17,663 nucleotides of DNA, from assembly GCA_005772945.1 (NCBI GenBank), contig SXIE01000148.1:1-17663 (forward strand), read 5' to 3'. Below are positions 14,627 through 17,663 of the stretch, in pieces. A program made the translations under genes and the position numbers. This stretch comes from Pseudomonadota bacterium (lineage in GTDB: Bacteria; Myxococcota; UBA9042; PHBI01). Every line of letters begins with the position of its first letter. The first letter of the stretch is position 1. The notes below the pieces were generated by a model that had not been told where the DNA came from, did no database searches, and saw only the letters and a program-made list of their open reading frames with translations.

Positions 14627-15754
14627 GTGCGCGTGCTTCACGTCATCGGTGGCTTTGCGCGCGAGTGGGGCGGACCCTCGCAGGTCGTGCGCGAGATGGC
14701 CGCAGCGCTCGCCGCGCAGGGGCTGCGCGTGTCGGTCCTGGCGACCGATGCGGCGCCCGGCGGACGGCGCGTGACGCACGCCGAGGATCCCACGCTCGGC
14801 TACCGCGTGCACCTCGCGCGCGCAGACTGGTTGCGGTCGCCGTACCCATCGCTGGCGCTCCTGCGGGCGCTGCGGACGGAGGCGCGCGCGGCCGATATCG
14901 TCCACGTGCATGGTCTCTTCAGCGCCCCGGTGACGAGCGCGATGGGGCTCTTGCGTTGGCTCGGGACGCCGTATTTGGTGCGGACCTGCGGCATGCTCGA
15001 TGCCTACTCGCTGGCGCAGAATGCGCGGCTCAAGCGCGTGTACTACCACGCCTTGGAGCGGCCTAACCTGCGAGCGGCGCGCGCGCTGCAGGTCTCCACC
15101 GCGCACGAGGAGGACGCGGTGCGGAGCCTGGCGCTCGGGGTGCCGATCGTGCGCCTCGCGCAAGGGGTTGCGCCCGGTCCGCCGGCGCCGCCGGCGTCAC
15201 GGCAGCGGGCTCCGTACGTGCTGTTCCTGGGGCGGCTCGCGCGCAAGAAAGGCGTGCCGCTCTTGCTCGACGCGCTCGCGCATCCGGTCGCGCCCGCGGT
15301 CGATCTGGTGCTCGCGGGCCCCGACGAGCACGGGCACGCGGCCGAGCTGGATCGGCAGATCGCGGCGCTCGGACTCGGCGCGCGCGTCCATCGCGTCGGG
15401 GTCGTGAGCGATCGCGCCAAGGCCGCCTGGATCGCGCACGCGGCGGCCCTCGCCCTGCCCTCGTACGATGAGAACTTCGGCGTCGTCGTCGTCGAGGCCG
15501 CGCACTACGGCACGCCCGTCGTGGTGTCGCCCGAGGTCGGTTTGGCGCCCGATGTCCTCGCCGACGGCGCGGGCCTGGTCGCGCCGCGCACGCCCGAGGC
15601 TCTGGCGCGAGCCCTGTCCGAGGTCGTCACGCGCGGTCGCCATGCTTACGCGCCCGGCCTCGCAACCTTCGCCGCGCGCTTCAGTTGGGGACCGATCGCC
15701 CAGAGCCTCACGCGCCTTTACGAAGACCTCATTCGGGAAGCGCCGCCTCGCTGA
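14627..15754 (+). CDS. Glycosyltransferase, GT-B fold, family 4
   Basis: A 375-residue protein starting from GTG: VRVLHVIGGFAREWGGPSQV is a classic family 4 opening with the G-G-P-S acceptor-side loop. HVHGLFSAPVTSA (about 90-102) follows. In the C-terminal domain are YVLFLGRLARKKGVPLLLDA (about 198-217), LVLAGPDEHGH and the E-x7-E motif within DENFGVVVVEA (E282, E290), with PVVVSPEVGL after it. It should be a retaining transferase using a nucleotide-sugar donor at the cytoplasmic face. GTG was chosen because no ATG precedes this core in frame; a GGGGCG stretch lies directly before it. The 3' end overlaps the convergent radical SAM gene by 26 bases. It is apart from the other transferases and read from the divergent promoter region to its left. 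Confidence 0.88.
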   Translation: MRVLHVIGGFAREWGGPSQVVREMAAALAAQGLRVSVLATDAAPGGRRVTHAEDPTLGYRVHLARADWLRSPYPSLALLRALRTEARAADIVHVHGLFSAPVTSAMGLLRWLGTPYLVRTCGMLDAYSLAQNARLKRVYYHALERPNLRAARALQVSTAHEEDAVRSLALGVPIVRLAQGVAPGPPAPPASRQRAPYVLFLGRLARKKGVPLLLDALAHPVAPAVDLVLAGPDEHGHAAELDRQIAALGLGARVHRVGVVSDRAKAAWIAHAAALALPSYDENFGVVVVEAAHYGTPVVVSPEVGLAPDVLADGAGLVAPRTPEALARALSEVVTRGRHAYAPGLATFAARFSWGPIAQSLTRLYEDLIREAPPR

Positions 15755-16856
15755 CCGCCTCGGCGCGGACGGGATCCGCTTCGGGGGCGCGCCCCGCCTT
15801 TTCCGACGCTGCCGCGCGCACGATCGCGGCGAGGTCCTTCACGGCCGCCGCGGCATCCCCGAGCAGCTGCCCGACGCGCCGGTGCGCCGGCTCGCCGGCA
15901 AAGGCCGGGTTGTAGTGCCGACACGACTGGCAGATGGGCGGCGCCCGCCCATCGCGAAAGGCCTCGCGCAACGCGGCCACCTCGCCGCTGGCGTAGACCG
16001 CGCGCATGTCGGCCAGGAGCGCGTCCGACGAGAGCGCGAGCTCGCGACCGCCATCGAGATCGCGGCACCCGCACGCCGTCGCGCGCCCGTCCGACATGAA
16101 GTGCGGGCCCGTGTACGTCATCGAGCACGGCACGACCTTGGGTCGATTCGGGCGCGTCCAGAGGCCCTCGGACTCGGCGATCTCGCTGGTGCGACCCGAC
16201 CAATCGTCGAAGAAGCGGTTGCGGTCGACCGACCAGCCGCGCTCGCGCGCCCGCACAAACAGCGGGTGCGAGGCCCAGTCGCCGCGCCGATCGGTGCGCA
16301 CGCCGATCGACATCTTGCAGGTCTCGGCCTTCGGCAAATCGAGAATGTGCCCGATATTGCCAACCACCGCCTTCAATTTGGCACTTCGGTAGATACGCCG
16401 ATATTCGGTCTCGTCGGGGTAGGTCATCGAGATGACGATCTCTTGCACCCCGGCCGCGACGAGCGCGCGGTAACGTTCGAGCGTCAGCAGGATCCCATTG
16501 GTCGTGAGGCCTACGTAGAGTGGCGCCGGGCCCTCACGCGCGTAGCGGACAAACGCCTCGACGTTGCGATGGATGAGCGGGTCGCCGACGATCGGGGTCA
16601 GCCCGAGCTGCGTGACGCCGGCGCGGCGGGCGGCGTCGATGATGGCGAGGCCAGTCGCCACCGGCATCTGCGTGTGCGGGCGCTCCTGGAATTGGTAGCC
16701 GCAGAAAACGCAATTGGCATTGCAGAGGTTGGTCGGCTCGATGTTCACATCGGTCGGGACCGACTTCGCCTCACGCTGGGCGAAGAGACCGCGGGCGTCG
16801 CGCACCAACGTCGCGAGCCAGAAGAGCGCGTGTTCCCTGGCCTCATCCCAGGTCAT
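15729..16856 (-). CDS. Radical SAM protein with SPASM-like cysteine cluster
   Basis: A 375-residue protein. EPTNLCNANCVFCGYQ places the [4Fe-4S] ligands at C45, C49 and C52 (C-x3-C-x2-C). LTPIVGDPLIHRN (about 86-98) is the equivalent of the GGEPLL loop, and GLTTNGILL follows at 116-124. The C-terminal half has C244, C262, C264, C309 and C312 in a SPASM/twitch-like arrangement, which would bind an auxiliary iron-sulphur cluster. Such proteins modify peptides or small molecules by radical chemistry. The last 45 residues are alanine-rich and probably not catalytic. The ATG overlaps the stop of the macro-domain gene (ATGA), which suggests coupled translation. No precursor peptide gene is visible beside it. 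The substrate is unknown; it may have nothing to do with the glycan genes. Confidence 0.85.
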   Translation of the reverse strand: MTWDEAREHALFWLATLVRDARGLFAQREAKSVPTDVNIEPTNLCNANCVFCGYQFQERPHTQMPVATGLAIIDAARRAGVTQLGLTPIVGDPLIHRNVEAFVRYAREGPAPLYVGLTTNGILLTLERYRALVAAGVQEIVISMTYPDETEYRRIYRSAKLKAVVGNIGHILDLPKAETCKMSIGVRTDRRGDWASHPLFVRARERGWSVDRNRFFDDWSGRTSEIAESEGLWTRPNRPKVVPCSMTYTGPHFMSDGRATACGCRDLDGGRELALSSDALLADMRAVYASGEVAALREAFRDGRAPPICQSCRHYNPAFAGEPAHRRVGQLLGDAAAAVKDLAAIVRAAASEKAGRAPEADPVRAEAVSEAALPE

Positions 16857-17380
16857 AGATACTCGTCCGCGACCGAGAGGAGCACGTCCAGATCAGCGGT
16901 CCGCGCACAGCAGAAAAAGACCTGCTCCAAACTCGGATGGTTCTCGAGGAAGTCCAGCGTCGTGCTGACGCCGACGCGCGCGGCCTGCTCGGGCGGAAAG
17001 CCGTCGGCGATCCCGATCGGCGGCAGCGCGATGGTCGTCGCACCCGCACCGAAAGCCACCGCGAGGCCGTTTTCGTAGCAGGCCTCGAGCAAGCGTTCCT
17101 CGCCCTGGCCGCCCCCCTGCCAGGTCGGGACGACGACGTGAACGACCCACGGGGCCGGCAGGAGAAAGCCGGCCGTACACTTCGCTTGCCCGGCTGCGCC
17201 GCCGCCGAGCGCACGGCAGGCCGCGGCGAGCTCCGGGCCCGCGGCCGCGTGGATGGCGCGACTTGCGGGATCGACGCCGGGCGCGAGCGCCGCCGTCGCC
17301 GGGCTCACGAGGGCGTCGACCGCGAGCGCCGTGAGGTCGCTGTGCTGAATCACCATCCGACCCTGACGAAACGAAGGCAT
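16853..17380 (-). CDS. Macro-domain protein (ADP-ribose-binding fold), atypical loops
   Basis: A 175-residue, single-domain protein. Residues 20-50 read AVDALVSPATAAL, then PGVDPASRAIHAAAGPEL; 61-90 GQAKCTAGFLLPAPWVVHVV and PTWQGG; 116-160 TIALPPIGIADGFPPEQAA and VFFCC. This follows the macro fold in order. The usual V-N-A-A-N loop is V-S-P-A-T here, and the usual I-S-T-G-x-x-G-F-P loop is I-G-I-A-D-G-F-P, so the asparagine linked to catalysis in ADP-ribose hydrolases is missing. It may bind ADP-ribose or a relative without cleaving it, or act on something else. A frame extends to 17569 but overlaps a transposase end; the ATG at 17380 has GGAGGG five bases upstream and begins near the core. 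It is coupled to the radical SAM gene by ATGA. Confidence 0.78.
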   Translation of the reverse strand: MPSFRQGRMVIQHSDLTALAVDALVSPATAALAPGVDPASRAIHAAAGPELAAACRALGGGAAGQAKCTAGFLLPAPWVVHVVVPTWQGGGQGEERLLEACYENGLAVAFGAGATTIALPPIGIADGFPPEQAARVGVSTTLDFLENHPSLEQVFFCCARTADLDVLLSVADEYL

Positions 17381-17385
17381 CGTGT

Positions 17386-17393
17386 CCCTCCTC
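17386..17393 (-). promoter_or_regulatory. Strong ribosome binding site deciding the macro-domain start
   Basis: On the minus strand GAGGAGGG lies five bases before the ATG at 17380. It is the clearest Shine-Dalgarno sequence in the right-hand part of the window and argues against the 63-residue-longer start at 17569. Confidence 0.7.
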
Positions 17394-17463
17394 GGCCTCG
17401 CAACCCGGCGCATCCTCGCTCGCAGCGCCGCCTCTGGCAAGCCTCGGCGCCGTGCCCCCGCGA

Positions 17464-17482
17464 GCCGGTTGACACAACCGGC
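17464..17482. repeat. Perfect 8-3-8 inverted repeat between macro gene and transposase end
   Basis: GCCGGTTG-ACA-CAACCGGC is perfectly symmetrical. It sits about 85 bases upstream of the macro-domain start and 77 bases beyond the transposase stop. No T-tract follows on either strand. It could be an operator for the macro/radical SAM pair, a structure at the end of the insertion element, or a rho-type hairpin; the sequence alone does not decide. Confidence 0.4.
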
Positions 17483-17558
17483 GGATCCTTCGATTCTATG
17501 GGTGGGGAAACTCGTTCCGTCACTCGCTAGAACGCCGACCGGGTTGCGCGTCCATACT

Positions 17559-17663
17559 TCATGCGGCAATCCGTGCCTGAATGACTTCGAGGTTTCCGAG
17601 AGCGCAGGTGCGTCGAAGGTCGAAGAGGTTGTTGCGGACCCCTCGATATCGAGCGCGAGGTCC
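17559..17663 (-). CDS. Transposase C-terminal end (DDE type), partial
   Basis: The last 34 codons and the TGA stop of a leftward frame entering from the right edge read GPRARYRGVRNNLFDLRR, then TCALGNLEVIQARIAA. The Y-R-G-x-x-x-N ... N-L pattern is the usual C-terminal end of IS5/IS1182-like DDE transposases. The catalytic residues lie outside the window, so I cannot tell whether the element is intact. The terminal inverted repeat should lie between here and about 17480 but cannot be named without the other end. It implies an insertion element directly upstream of the macro/radical SAM pair. Confidence 0.6.
   Translation of the reverse strand, partial: GPRARYRGVRNNLFDLRRTCALGNLEVIQARIAA

Noticed and set aside
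15468..17078. 536-codon open frame on the plus strand
   Set aside because: It covers the radical SAM gene on the opposite strand and the end of the GT4 gene; no motif, so a shadow.

Overview
The window is very GC-rich DNA, with a strong third-position GC bias, packed with genes on both strands. It carries sugar-polymer genes alongside a lipoprotein beta-propeller and a large secreted protein of unknown family. This is consistent with a myxobacterium or another Myxococcota/Deltaproteobacteria-like genome, but nothing here fixes the taxon. There are no tRNA, rRNA, CRISPR or phage genes.

Left part (1-4231). A NodU/CmcH-type carbamoyltransferase leaves the window leftwards and only its N-terminus is present. 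A rightward set follows: an Alg14/PssD-like and an Alg13/PssE-like glycosyltransferase subunit overlapping by ATGA, then a GT-B family 4 glycosyltransferase. Next come a leftward MptE/DUF115-like protein and a rightward, intact Arr-type (rifampin) NAD ADP-ribosyltransferase.

Centre (4232-14500). Six leftward genes probably form one or two transcription units. In transcription order they encode an Asp-box (BNR) beta-propeller lipoprotein, a PF14907-type nucleotidyltransferase, a large secreted protein of unknown family, a glutamine-dependent asparagine synthetase-like amidotransferase, a DRE-TIM (HMGL-like) aldolase fused to a DUF115-like Rossmann domain, and an acylneuraminate (CMP-sugar) cytidylyltransferase. 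The last two overlap by one base. The aldolase fusion and CMP transferase look like the metabolic core: making a 2-keto sugar acid and activating it with CMP, with no NeuB-type synthase in view.

Right part (14501-17663). A second GT4 glycosyltransferase is divergent from the lipoprotein gene. It converges on, and overlaps, a leftward radical SAM/SPASM-like gene, which is translationally coupled (ATGA) to an atypical macro-domain gene. At the right edge is the C-terminal end of a DDE transposase, so an insertion element borders the macro/radical SAM pair.

Together the genes describe a surface or secreted glycan locus: nucleotide-sugar synthesis, GT-B transferases, and carbamoyl and amide decoration. 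Some accessory genes (Arr, macro/radical SAM) may have unrelated roles. The most noteworthy signals are the aldolase-CMP transferase pair, the macro/radical SAM pair, and two near-identical 19-bp dyads exactly 300 bp apart in the nucleotidyltransferase gene, one of them on its start codon.
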